Shown piece after piece: positions 8,466 to 16,639 of a stretch of DNA of 64,000 nucleotides. Within the stretch, counting starts at the first letter, position 1; every line of letters begins with the position of its first letter. The stretch is from an uncultured Collinsella sp. (GTDB lineage: Bacteria > Actinomycetota > Coriobacteriia > Coriobacteriales > Coriobacteriaceae): contig CAAEBN010000017.1 of NCBI GenBank assembly GCA_900754075.1, positions 49,815-113,814 on the forward strand, written 5' to 3'. A program made the translations under genes and the position numbers. Below the pieces are notes generated by a model. That model saw only the letters and a program-made list of their open reading frames with translations. It made no database searches and was not told the DNA's origin.

Positions 8466-9827
8466 ATGGATACTGTTCTGAGCGTTCTCTCCTCAGTCTT
8501 TTGGGGCCTTCTGATGCTTTCCGTCCTCGTGTTTTTGCACGAGGGCGGCCACTTTTTGGCGGCGCGTGCCTGCGGCGTCCGCGTGACCGAGTTCTTTTTG
8601 GGTCTGCCGTGCCGCTTTGACATCCATCACACGTCGCGTCGCATCGGAACCAAGTTTGGTGTGACGCCGCTGTTGCTGGGCGGTTATGCTGCTATCTGCG
8701 GTATGGACCCGACCGATGTCAGGTGTGCCGATCGCGTGCTTGCTGCGATCTATCGTCATGGTCGCGTTTCGGTTGCAGACCTTTCCGTCGAGCTGGAGCT
8801 GCCCGAGGAGGATGTTCTCGAGGCTTGTGCCTTGCTTTTGGGCTGGGGTTCCATTGCGCCTTGGTACGAGGAAGGGGAGAAGCCTTCACCCAGCTATTAT
8901 CCGGTTAGGTACCAGACGCTGCCGCGCGATGCTGCAGGATATACCACCTTTGACGGCCGCAAGTTCGATCGAGAGCATGCGACTGCCGAGGGCGATGTGT
9001 GGGAGCTGCCGGTCGCCGCGTCGGAGTTTCTCGAGCAGGAGCGTTCGCATACCTATCTGGGTCAGGGTTTTCTCAAGCGTGCCTTTATGCTGCTCGCGGG
9101 CATTCTCGTCAATATTCTGACGGGCTTTTTGCTGCTTATGAGTATCTACTCTATCGCCGGCGCATCGGTTCCGGTCGATAGCAATGTGATCGGTCAGGTC
9201 GACGAAGGCTCAATTGCTGCCAAGGCGGGCATCGAGGCCGGTGACGCAATTCTTTCGGTCGACGGCGTGTCCTGCTCTAGCTGGATGGATGTATATGATG
9301 CCATCGGCAAGGCTGCAGGTCAGGGCGATTTCGCCATTGAGTACCAGCGCTGCGGCAAGAATCTTTCGACCTCGGTTGCGCTCAAGGAGGGCGAGCGTTT
9401 GGGCGTTTATGCCTCCACGCAAGTGGTCCATTTGGACCTCATTACGTCGGCGCGCTTGTCGTTCTCCTATGTTCAGCAGACAGCTGAGGGCGTGATGCGC
9501 CTGCTGCAGCCGCAGCATACGATGGAGATACTCGATCAGTCCTCCTCGATTGTGGGCATCAGCGTCATGTCTTCTCAGGCGGCGGCAGCCGGTTCTGCGA
9601 CGTTCTTGACGTTTGCCGCCCTCATTTCGTTCTCGCTTGGCTTTATGAACCTGCTGCCCATCCCACCGCTCGATGGCGGTAAGCTGGTTATCGAGATCAT
9701 TCAAAAAATCGCGGGCCGCGAGCTTCCGCTCAAGGTCCAGACGATTGTGAGCTATGTGGGCATCGCACTCTTTGCGCTGCTGTTTGTCTATATGCTTCGT
9801 TCCGACATCCTTCGATTTATTCTGTAG
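8466..9827 (+). CDS. rseP: Site-2 protease (RseP/RasP-type zinc metalloprotease) with inserted domain
   Basis: Membrane-embedded protease that cuts substrates within the bilayer, typically anti-sigma factors or leftover signal peptides. From ATG 8466 the product has 453 residues. The zinc motif HEGGH is at residues 25-29 in the first membrane helix, a PDZ-like domain at about 240-310 (VDEGSIAAKAGIEAGDAILS), and the C-terminal MNLLPIPPLDGG holds the third zinc-ligand region. Between GGYAAICG (residues 72-79) and YLGQGFLKRAFML (197-209) lies an insertion of about 110 residues. Its first half (88-133) looks like a small helical winged-helix domain. Other family members have only about 20-30 residues there. 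AAGGA at 8447-8451 is 14 bases from the start, so initiation may be weak. Confidence 0.88.
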   Translation: MDTVLSVLSSVFWGLLMLSVLVFLHEGGHFLAARACGVRVTEFFLGLPCRFDIHHTSRRIGTKFGVTPLLLGGYAAICGMDPTDVRCADRVLAAIYRHGRVSVADLSVELELPEEDVLEACALLLGWGSIAPWYEEGEKPSPSYYPVRYQTLPRDAAGYTTFDGRKFDREHATAEGDVWELPVAASEFLEQERSHTYLGQGFLKRAFMLLAGILVNILTGFLLLMSIYSIAGASVPVDSNVIGQVDEGSIAAKAGIEAGDAILSVDGVSCSSWMDVYDAIGKAAGQGDFAIEYQRCGKNLSTSVALKEGERLGVYASTQVVHLDLITSARLSFSYVQQTAEGVMRLLQPQHTMEILDQSSSIVGISVMSSQAAAAGSATFLTFAALISFSLGFMNLLPIPPLDGGKLVIEIIQKIAGRELPLKVQTIVSYVGIALFALLFVYMLRSDILRFIL

Positions 9828-9840
9828 GGGAGTGTTTGGA

Positions 9841-10923
9841 TTGTCTTTATCCCATCCTTTGCCGCGCGAGCTGACGCGCCCCGTGCATGTGGGCGGCGTG
9901 CAGATCGGTGGCGGCGCGCCGGTGGTGGTTCAGTCCATGACCTGCACCGATACCGCCGACGCCCAGGCAACGCTTGCGCAAGTGCGCGCGTTGGCGCAGG
10001 CTGGCTGCGATATCGTGCGCGTGAGCGTGCCCACCGAGGCCGCGCTTGAGGGTTTCCGCACGATTTGTGCCGAGTCTCCGGTGCCGATCGTTGCGGATAT
10101 CCACTTTAATTACAAGCTGGCCATTGGCGCTGTGGAGGCCGGTGCCGCCAAGCTTCGCATCAATCCCGGCAATATCGGCGATTGGGCTAAGGTTGACGCG
10201 GTGATCGATGCTGCGGGTGCCGCGGGCTGTGCGATTCGTATCGGCGTCAATGCCGGTTCGCTTGAGCAGGATATCGCCGAGCGCGACGTCCTTACGCAAC
10301 CCGAAAAGCTCGTGATGTCGAGCGAGCGTTTCGTCAAACATTTTGAGGATCGCGGCTTTACCAATATCGTGCTTTCCGCCAAGGCGCATAGCGTGTCAAC
10401 GACGCTCGACACCTATCGTGCCCTTTCGCGCGAAATCCCCCATGTTCCACTTCACTTGGGCGTGACTGAGGCCGGAACCAAGCTCCAGGGCACCATTAAG
10501 AGCTCTGTGGGCTTGGGTATTCTGCTTTCCGAGGGCATTGGCGATACCATGCGCGTCTCGCTTACGGCCGATCCGGTCGAGGAGCCGCCGGTCGCCTGGG
10601 GTATCTTGCAGTCGCTTGGCCTTCGCCGCCGCGGTCCCGAGATCGTCTCGTGCCCCACATGCGCTCGCTGCCAGGTCAACCTCATTCCTATCGCCGAGGA
10701 GGTCACCGAGCGGCTTAAGAACTACTCTGCGCCGCTTTCGATTGCCGTGATGGGATGTGCGGTCAATGGCCCCGGCGAGGCCTCTGACGCCGACTTGGGC
10801 GTTGCCTGCGGACGAGGTCAGGGCCTGCTCTTTTCGCACGGCCAGATCATTGGTAAAGTAGCTGAGGACCAAATTGTCGACGCGCTTATGGCCGAGGTCG
10901 ACAAGCTTATTGAGGAGAAATAA
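9841..10923 (+). CDS. ispG: 4-hydroxy-3-methylbut-2-en-1-yl diphosphate synthase
   Basis: [4Fe-4S] enzyme of the MEP pathway that converts the cyclic diphosphate MEcPP to HMBPP. The 361-residue product has VVVQSMT at the start of the TIM barrel, VADIHFNYKLA, RINPGNIG, and the cluster cysteines in SCPTCARC and GCAVNGPGE. TTG 9841 is chosen because GGGGAG (9827-9832) is eight bases upstream and the family N terminus begins there; an upstream start would run into the end of the protease gene. proS follows without a gap. Confidence 0.95.
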   Translation: MSLSHPLPRELTRPVHVGGVQIGGGAPVVVQSMTCTDTADAQATLAQVRALAQAGCDIVRVSVPTEAALEGFRTICAESPVPIVADIHFNYKLAIGAVEAGAAKLRINPGNIGDWAKVDAVIDAAGAAGCAIRIGVNAGSLEQDIAERDVLTQPEKLVMSSERFVKHFEDRGFTNIVLSAKAHSVSTTLDTYRALSREIPHVPLHLGVTEAGTKLQGTIKSSVGLGILLSEGIGDTMRVSLTADPVEEPPVAWGILQSLGLRRRGPEIVSCPTCARCQVNLIPIAEEVTERLKNYSAPLSIAVMGCAVNGPGEASDADLGVACGRGQGLLFSHGQIIGKVAEDQIVDALMAEVDKLIEEK

Positions 10924-12645
10924 ATGACTCGAGCAATGTATATGTCTAAGCTGTATGCTCCGACGCTCAAAGAGGATCCGGCCGACGCCGAGCTTGCGAG
11001 CCATCGACTGCTGCTTCGTGCCGGCATGATCCGCAAGGAGGCCGCCGGTCTCTATTCCTATCTGCCGCTCGCGTGGCGCTCGATTCGTAAGATCGAGAAC
11101 ATCGTGCGCGACGAGATGGATGCTGCCGGCGCCCAGGAGCTCATGATGCCCATCATGGTCGATGCCGAGCTGTGGCGTGAGTCCGGCCGTATCGATGCTT
11201 ATGGCAAGGAGCTCGTGCGCTTTGATGACCGCCACGGACGCGAGTTCGTGCTCGGTCCCACGCACGAGGAGACCGTGACTGCCCTGGTGCGCAATGAGCT
11301 GCGTTCCTACAAACAGCTGCCGGTGAATCTCTATCACATCCAGGATAAGTTCCGCGATGAGTTCCGTCCCCGCTTTGGTCTGATGCGCGGTCGTGAGTTC
11401 ATCATGAAGGACGCCTACAGCTTCTCCGCCACGCAGGAGAGCCTGCAGGAGGAGTACGACAAGATGAAGCAGGCCTACGCCAACATCTGCGAGCGCTGCT
11501 ACATCAAGGCTCTGCCCGTCGTCGCCGACTCCGGCGAGATCGGCGGCGACACCTCCGTCGAGTACATGGCGCTGGCCGACGCCGGCGAGGCTTCGCTCGT
11601 CTACTGCGACGATTGTGGCTTTGCTGCCGATGACGAGGCGGCAAGCACTAAGGTTGTCGTGACCGAGGGCCCCGGCGACGGTACGCTCACCAAGGTCGAG
11701 ACTCCGGGCATGGGCACCATCGAGGCCGTTGCCAAGTTCTTCGGGTTCCCCGAGAACGGCACGCGCAAGTCCCTGGCGTTGATCGATGCCGAGGGCAAGC
11801 CCGTTGTGGCCATCGTTCCGGGCGATCATGAGCTCAACGACTGCAAGGCCGAGCACGTCTTTGGCAAGGGCTATCGCATGATGACCGACGAGGAGCTCCA
11901 GACCTACGGTCTGCATAAGGGCTTTATCGGACCGGTTAACCTGCCCGAGGGTATTCGTCTGGTCTGTGACGAGAGCCTGCGCGAGTCCAAGCAGTGGGCC
12001 TGCGGTGCCAACGAGGTCGACTATCACTTTACCGGCGCCTGCCCTGAGCGCGACTTTACCGTCGACGAGTGGGCCGACCTGGTAACCGTCGTTGCCGGCG
12101 ATCCCTGCCCGCACTGCGGCAAGTCGCTCTCTGCTGCCCGCGGCATCGAGGTCTCCCAGGTGTTCCAGCTGGGCACCAAGTATTCCGAGGCCATGGGTGC
12201 TACCTTTATGGACGAGGACGGCAAGGAGAAGCCGCTTATCATGGGCTGCTACGGCGTTGGTGTGTCCCGCTCGCTCGCTGCCGTCGTGGAGCAGCACAAT
12301 GATGAGCACGGTATCGTCTGGCCGGTCTCTGTCGCTCCGTACGAGGTCGCGGTGATTCCGCTCGATCCCAAGAAGGAGGAGTGCGCGACCGTTTGCGAGC
12401 AGATTGTTGATGGCCTGTGCGCCGAGGGTATCGAGGTTGTCGTGGATGACCGCGACGAGCGCCCCGGCTTTAAGTTTGCCGACAACGACCTTATGGGCTT
12501 CCCGTATCAGGTGATTCTGGGCAAGCGCGGTCTTAAGAACGGTACCGTTGAGCTCAAGGACCGTGCTACGGGCGAGCGCGAGGATGTGGCGATCGATGAG
12601 GTTGTCGCCAAGGTTGCCGAGCTTGTGAAGGCAGCACGCCGTTAA
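10924..12645 (+). CDS. proS: Prolyl-tRNA synthetase (bacterial type, with editing domain)
   Basis: Charges tRNA-Pro. At 573 residues it is the long bacterial form. The class II catalytic core with motif 2 (KFRDEFRPRFGLMRGREFIMK) lies in the first 200 residues. The inserted editing domain that removes mischarged Ala-tRNA-Pro spans about 230-400 and includes KSLALIDAEGKPV and the GFIGPVNLPE loop. Motif 3 (MGCYGVGVSRSLAA) follows, then the anticodon-binding domain (VAVIPLDP to the end). ATG 10924 follows the ispG stop directly, with GGAG in the ispG tail. Confidence 0.97.
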   Translation: MTRAMYMSKLYAPTLKEDPADAELASHRLLLRAGMIRKEAAGLYSYLPLAWRSIRKIENIVRDEMDAAGAQELMMPIMVDAELWRESGRIDAYGKELVRFDDRHGREFVLGPTHEETVTALVRNELRSYKQLPVNLYHIQDKFRDEFRPRFGLMRGREFIMKDAYSFSATQESLQEEYDKMKQAYANICERCYIKALPVVADSGEIGGDTSVEYMALADAGEASLVYCDDCGFAADDEAASTKVVVTEGPGDGTLTKVETPGMGTIEAVAKFFGFPENGTRKSLALIDAEGKPVVAIVPGDHELNDCKAEHVFGKGYRMMTDEELQTYGLHKGFIGPVNLPEGIRLVCDESLRESKQWACGANEVDYHFTGACPERDFTVDEWADLVTVVAGDPCPHCGKSLSAARGIEVSQVFQLGTKYSEAMGATFMDEDGKEKPLIMGCYGVGVSRSLAAVVEQHNDEHGIVWPVSVAPYEVAVIPLDPKKEECATVCEQIVDGLCAEGIEVVVDDRDERPGFKFADNDLMGFPYQVILGKRGLKNGTVELKDRATGEREDVAIDEVVAKVAELVKAARR

Positions 12646-12674
12646 TTGGCCCCGTTGCGTTGAGCGCGCTTTCG

Positions 12675-12718
12675 AAGCGGCCCTGCGTCTCTCGAGGGAG
12701 AGGCGTAGGGCCGCTTTT
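12675..12718 (+). terminator. Strong intrinsic terminator after proS
   Basis: A 19-bp stem (12675-12693 with 12698-12716) with two G-U wobbles, a GAGG tetraloop and TTTT. It closes the long forward run from pyrH. Confidence 0.92.
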
Positions 12719-12745
12719 GCGTCTAAGAATCTTTAGTAGCTAAAA

Positions 12746-12783
12746 GGAAAACCCCACAGCCCAAATGAGCTGCGGGGTTTCCC
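12746..12783 (-). terminator. Intrinsic terminator after the APH-like kinase
   Basis: A 14-bp stem with one mismatch (12746-12760 with 12769-12783). Read on the reverse strand it ends in a T-rich stretch (GGTTTTCCTTTTAG), right after the reverse-strand kinase gene. It can also back up the proS terminator from the other side. Confidence 0.85.
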
Positions 12784-12817
12784 TTGTGCCTCCGATGCGA
12801 AAGAAATCGCTCAGATA

Positions 12818-13582
12818 TTACTGATAATCGACGACGTCGATCCAGTTCTTAAGGAACTCATCGTTCACGTTGCGCTTACGAGCGAGCTCGGAAGCGGCGA
12901 CGATGCTCGTCCACTGACGCACGACCTGCATGGGCATGTCGGCGCGGTCGCAGTAGAGCTCCAGGTAGGCCTCGGCCTGATCCTTGCTGTTGAGGGCAAA
13001 GAGCAGGTAGGTGGTGGCAACGTCGGCGGCAGGGGAGCCCTGGGTAGCGTGTGCCCAGTCGCACACATAGAGCTGGCCGTCGTCACCGACGATGACGTTG
13101 GAGGGGTTGAAGTCGCCGTGGCAGACCTTGAACTCCTTGGTCATACCGTCCAGACGCTCCTGAAGGTTGTAGCGCGTGGTGGCATTGAGCTGATCGAGGC
13201 TGTCGATCATGCGGGCGAACTTGTCGCGCTGACGGTTGAGCAGCGGGGAGGTGTAGCCGTGGATCTCGATCTGGAGGTCGACGAACATCTCGAGGTACTC
13301 ACCAAAGCGCTGGGGCTCGGCAGTCATCTTCTCGGCAAGGGTGGTGCCCGGAACCTTCTCGGTCACGAGTGCCCAGCCGTTGGCGTTCTCGAGCTGAGAA
13401 ACCTCGAGAGCCTTGGGGCTGCGGATGCCGCACTCATTGATGCGGGCAAGATTCAAAGCCTCGTTGAACACGTCGGAGACGGGCTTGGTCTCGTTAAAGA
13501 CCTTGACGATCTTGTCGCCCAGGTCGTAAACGACCTTGTTGCCGCGACGGACGAGCTCGGTCTTGGAATCGGGTAGCAGCAT
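12818..13582 (-). CDS. APH-fold small-molecule kinase, substrate unknown
   Basis: The 254-residue product has the aminoglycoside/choline-kinase fold. The catalytic loop HGDFNPSN is at residues 155-162 (D157 base, N162 metal ligand). The metal aspartate is D175 in CDWAHA, in place of a DFG-like motif. N-terminal lysines near 24-27 are candidates for ATP binding. The sequence resembles the TIGR02172-type group of putative phosphotransferases (NEALNLAR, TTRYNLQERLDGM, ADVATTYLLF), whose substrate is not known; resistance is not implied. ATG 13582 has GAAAGGA eight bases upstream. It lies downstream of adhE on the same strand, 87 bases away, separated by a GC-rich hairpin. Confidence 0.75.
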   Translation of the reverse strand: MLLPDSKTELVRRGNKVVYDLGDKIVKVFNETKPVSDVFNEALNLARINECGIRSPKALEVSQLENANGWALVTEKVPGTTLAEKMTAEPQRFGEYLEMFVDLQIEIHGYTSPLLNRQRDKFARMIDSLDQLNATTRYNLQERLDGMTKEFKVCHGDFNPSNVIVGDDGQLYVCDWAHATQGSPAADVATTYLLFALNSKDQAEAYLELYCDRADMPMQVVRQWTSIVAASELARKRNVNDEFLKNWIDVVDYQ

Positions 13583-13614
13583 GGTTGCATCCTTTCAACG
13601 ATGCGATAGAAGCT

Positions 13615-13653
13615 ACGGCGGGGGTGTGTGAAACACCCGTGCACCCCCGCCGT
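13615..13653 (-). terminator. GC-rich hairpin between adhE and the kinase gene
   Basis: A perfect 12-bp stem (13615-13626 with 13642-13653) with a 15-base loop, 17 bases past the adhE stop. On the reverse strand it lacks a T-run (AGCTTCTATC follows), so it may protect the adhE 3' end or cause partial termination rather than full termination. Confidence 0.5.
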
Positions 13654-13669
13654 TAAAACCGTGCTAGAA

Positions 13670-16318
13670 CTAGCAGACGGCGTAATCCTGAGGCTCACGG
13701 CCGTAGTAGGCGTCCAGGTAGAGCTCCTTGATCTCGCTCATGAGCGGGTAGCGCGGGTTAGCGCCGGTGCACTGGTCGTTGAATGCCTGCTCGGTCATCT
13801 CGTCGAGGGTGTCGAGGAAGTACTGCTCGTCAACACCGTAGTCGGCGATGGTCTTCTTGACGCCGATGAAGTCCTTGAGCTCCTCGAGCTTCGTGATGAA
13901 GTTCTCGAAGACCTCCTTGTCGTCCTTGCCCTCGATGCCGCAGTACTTGGCCATCTCGGCGTAGTTGTGCAGCGCGTTGGGGTAAGGATACTGGGAGAAG
14001 GTGCCCATCTTGACGGGAGCCTCGGCGGCGTTGTAGCGCATGACGCGGGTCAGGATGACGGCGTTTGCGAGACCGTGGGGCAGGTGATGGAAAGCGCCGA
14101 GCTTGTGGGCCATGGAGTGGTTGAGGCCCAGGAAGGCGTTGGCGAAGGCCATACCGGCCATGCAGGAGGCGTTGTGCATCTCTTCGCGGGCATGCGGGTC
14201 CTTGGCACCGTTCGTGAAGCTGGAGGGCAGGTTCTCGAAGACGAGCTTGGCAGCACGCTCGGAGAGGCCCTTGGTGTAGTCGGAAGCCATGATGGAGACG
14301 TAGGACTCGATGGCGTGGGTCATGACGTCGATGCCGGAGGCAGCGGTCAGGCCGCGCGGGGCGGTCATGCAGTTGTCGGCGTCGACGATGGCCATGTTGG
14401 GGAGCAGCGCGTAGTCGGCGAGCGGCCACTTGATGCCGGTCTCCTTGTCGGTGATGATGGCGAACGGCGTGCACTCGGAGCCGGTACCCGAAGAGGTCGG
14501 GACGGCGACGAAGTAGGCCTTCTTGCCCATCTCGGGGAAGGTGAAGATACGCTTGCGGATGTCCATGAAGTCCATGGCCATGTCCTCAAACTTGCACTCG
14601 GGGTGCTCGTACATCATCCACATGATCTTGCCGGCGTCCATAGCGGAGCCACCGCCGACGGCGATGATGACGTCCGGCTCAAAGAGAGCCATCTGCTTGG
14701 CGCCGCGACGTGCGCACTGCAGCGACGGATCGGGCTCGACGTCGTAGAAGCAGTCGTGGGCGATGCCCATCTCGTCGAGCTTGGCCTCGATGGCGCGGGT
14801 GTTGCCATTCTTGAAGAGGAACTGGTCGGTGACGATGAAGGCGCGCTTCTTGCCCATGACGTTGCCCAGCTCGTCGAGGGCGACGGGCGTGGAACCCTTC
14901 TTGAAGTAGACCTTCTCGGGAGCGCGGAACCACAGCATGTTCTCACGGCGCTCGGCCACAGTCTTAACGTTGATCAAGTGCTTCACCCCAACGTTCTCGG
15001 AGACGGAGTTGCCGCCCCAGGAGCCGCAGCCCAGGGTCAGAGACGGCTTCATGCCAAAGTTGTACAGGTCACCGATGCCGCCGTGCGAGGACGGGGTGTT
15101 GATGACGATACGGCAGGCCTTCATGACGTGCTCGAACAGGCTGATCTTCTCGGCCTGGGCGGGGTGCACGTACAGAGAGGCGGTGTGGCCCGGGCCACCG
15201 GCGAGCACCAGGTGCTCGGCCTTGTCGACGGCCTCCTGGAAGTCCTTGGCGTGGTACATGGCCAGGACCGGGGAGAGCTTCTCGTGGGAGAACTCCTCCT
15301 TGGCGGGGTCGGTGGAGGTGACCTCGGCGATCAGGATCTTGGTCTTGGCGGGAACCTCGATGCCGGCGAGCTCGGCGATCTTGGCGGCAGCCATGCCGGG
15401 GATGCGGTGATCGAGAGCGCCGTTCTTGAACATGGCGGCACGCAGGGCCTCCATCTCGGCACCCTGCTTGACGAAGTAGCAGCCGCGCTTCTGGAACTCG
15501 GCCTTGACCTGGTCGTAGATGCTGTCGATGACGGTCACGGACTGCTCGGAAGCGCAGATCATGCCGTTGTCGAAGGTCTTGGAGTGGATGATGGAGTTGA
15601 CGGCGAGCAGCACGTCGGCGGTGTCGTCGATGACGACCGGGGTGTTACCGGCGCCAACGCCCAGGGCGGGCTTGCCCGAGGAGTAGGCGGCCTTGACCAT
15701 ACCCGGGCCACCGGTGGCGAGGATGATGTCAACGTCGCGCATGACCATGTTGGTCAGCTCAATGGAGGGGACATCGACCCAGCCGATGATGCCCTCGGGG
15801 GCGCCGGCCTTGACGGCGGCGTCAAGCACGAGCTTGGCGGCGGCGATGGTGCACTTGGCGGCAGCCGGGTGCGGGGAGATGATGATGGCGTTGCGGGTCT
15901 TCAGGCAGATCAGCGTCTTGAAGATCGCGGTGGAGGTGGGGTTGGTCGTCGGGATGACGGCGCCCACGATGCCGATGGGCTCGGCGATCTTGGTGATGCC
16001 GTAAGCCTCGTCGCGCTCCAGAACGCCACAGGTCTTGGTGTTCTTGTAAGCGTTGTAGATGTACTCTGCGGCGTAGTGGTTCTTGATGACCTTGTCCTCA
16101 AGAACGCCGCGGCCGGTCTCCTCGATGGCCATCTTCGCCAACGGGATACGAGCCTTGTTGGCGGCCATGGCGGCTTCATAGAAGATCTTGTCGACCTGCT
16201 CCTGCGTGTACGTAGCAAAAAGCGCCTGGGCCTCTCGCATCTGAGCGAGCTTGGCCTCAAGCGCCTCTACGTTGTCCACAATTGCGGGAGTAGTGTTTTC
16301 CGGTGACTTTTTCACCAT
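13670..16318 (-). CDS. adhE: Bifunctional acetaldehyde-CoA/alcohol dehydrogenase AdhE
   Basis: Converts acetyl-CoA to acetaldehyde and then ethanol, reoxidising two NADH, a key fermentative redox outlet; family members form filaments (spirosomes). The 882-residue product is full length. The N-terminal aldehyde dehydrogenase half has its catalytic cysteine at C255 (NGMICASEQ). A linker is followed by the iron-dependent alcohol dehydrogenase half with IAVGGGSAMDAGK, PTSSGTGSECTPFA and the metal-binding histidines in LNHSMAHKLGAFHHLPHG. ATG 16318 is followed by MVKKSPENTT. The gene is monocistronic or weakly linked to the kinase. An antisense frame covers nearly all of it but is a codon-bias artefact. 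Confidence 0.97.
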   Translation of the reverse strand: MVKKSPENTTPAIVDNVEALEAKLAQMREAQALFATYTQEQVDKIFYEAAMAANKARIPLAKMAIEETGRGVLEDKVIKNHYAAEYIYNAYKNTKTCGVLERDEAYGITKIAEPIGIVGAVIPTTNPTSTAIFKTLICLKTRNAIIISPHPAAAKCTIAAAKLVLDAAVKAGAPEGIIGWVDVPSIELTNMVMRDVDIILATGGPGMVKAAYSSGKPALGVGAGNTPVVIDDTADVLLAVNSIIHSKTFDNGMICASEQSVTVIDSIYDQVKAEFQKRGCYFVKQGAEMEALRAAMFKNGALDHRIPGMAAAKIAELAGIEVPAKTKILIAEVTSTDPAKEEFSHEKLSPVLAMYHAKDFQEAVDKAEHLVLAGGPGHTASLYVHPAQAEKISLFEHVMKACRIVINTPSSHGGIGDLYNFGMKPSLTLGCGSWGGNSVSENVGVKHLINVKTVAERRENMLWFRAPEKVYFKKGSTPVALDELGNVMGKKRAFIVTDQFLFKNGNTRAIEAKLDEMGIAHDCFYDVEPDPSLQCARRGAKQMALFEPDVIIAVGGGSAMDAGKIMWMMYEHPECKFEDMAMDFMDIRKRIFTFPEMGKKAYFVAVPTSSGTGSECTPFAIITDKETGIKWPLADYALLPNMAIVDADNCMTAPRGLTAASGIDVMTHAIESYVSIMASDYTKGLSERAAKLVFENLPSSFTNGAKDPHAREEMHNASCMAGMAFANAFLGLNHSMAHKLGAFHHLPHGLANAVILTRVMRYNAAEAPVKMGTFSQYPYPNALHNYAEMAKYCGIEGKDDKEVFENFITKLEELKDFIGVKKTIADYGVDEQYFLDTLDEMTEQAFNDQCTGANPRYPLMSEIKELYLDAYYGREPQDYAVC

Positions 16319-16358
16319 TTGTGTCTCCTTGCGATCGGAGATTTACCCTACGCCTTGC

Positions 16359-16367
16359 ATGATAGCA
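16359..16367 (-). promoter_or_regulatory. adhE promoter, extended -10
   Basis: On the reverse strand TGCTATCAT is an extended -10, with a start expected near 16352 and about 34 nt of leader carrying AAGGAG. The position 17 bp upstream has no good -35, which suggests help from an activator. Confidence 0.65.
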
Positions 16368-16415
16368 AGAAATTATTCGGCGAACGGTAAGATTCCCGTA
16401 AAAGGCACACTAAAA

Positions 16416-16445
16416 CGCTTCAACTAAATGAACCGTTTCAACTAA
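16416..16445 (-). repeat. Two 12-bp direct repeats upstream of adhE
   Basis: Seen on the forward strand, CGCTTCAACTAA (16416-16427) and CGTTTCAACTAA (16434-16445) match at 11 of 12 positions with an 18-bp period. They lie about 50-80 bp upstream of the adhE -10, a usual place for an activator. The regulator is unknown; the sequence is not a clear Rex or CRP site. The rest of the 320-bp gap to the transposase gene holds the left end of the RAYT element and the leader of its gene. Confidence 0.6.
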
Positions 16446-16460
16446 TGCTGCATTGCTCCG

Positions 16461-16511
16461 CTCATTGGGGACAGACTTACATGAGTGCATTTACTCATTT
16501 GGGACAGACAT
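16461..16511 (+). repeat. Left inverted end of the RAYT element
   Basis: Begins CTCATTGGGGACAGAC and contains a 6-bp hairpin (16481-16486 with 16493-16498). GGGACAGAC words lie on both sides of the hairpin. Pairs with 17448-17498. Confidence 0.85.
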
Positions 16512-16639
16512 TGTTTTGCCATTTTGCCGCTCTGGGCTTGTTATTACCGCTCATCGGATATAAATAGGTCACAGGCTCAGCATTTCGCGTTGCTTCTCTC
16601 CTTTTAGGCGTTGCCTGTACAGTTTCGGAAGGAGAGATT

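Noticed and set aside
10396..12309. 637-residue reverse frame opposite ispG and proS
   Set aside because: Shadow of two conserved forward genes; no family similarity.
12818..13582. Aminoglycoside resistance gene
   Set aside because: Only the fold and catalytic loop match. The sequence belongs with housekeeping-type kinases of unknown substrate, and no resistance context or mobile DNA adjoins it.
13628..16306. 892-residue open frame on the forward strand opposite adhE
   Set aside because: adhE on the reverse strand matches its family over the full length. The antisense frame is Leu/Val/Gly/Asp-rich low-complexity sequence typical of the mirror of biased codons, with no motif and no ribosome site.
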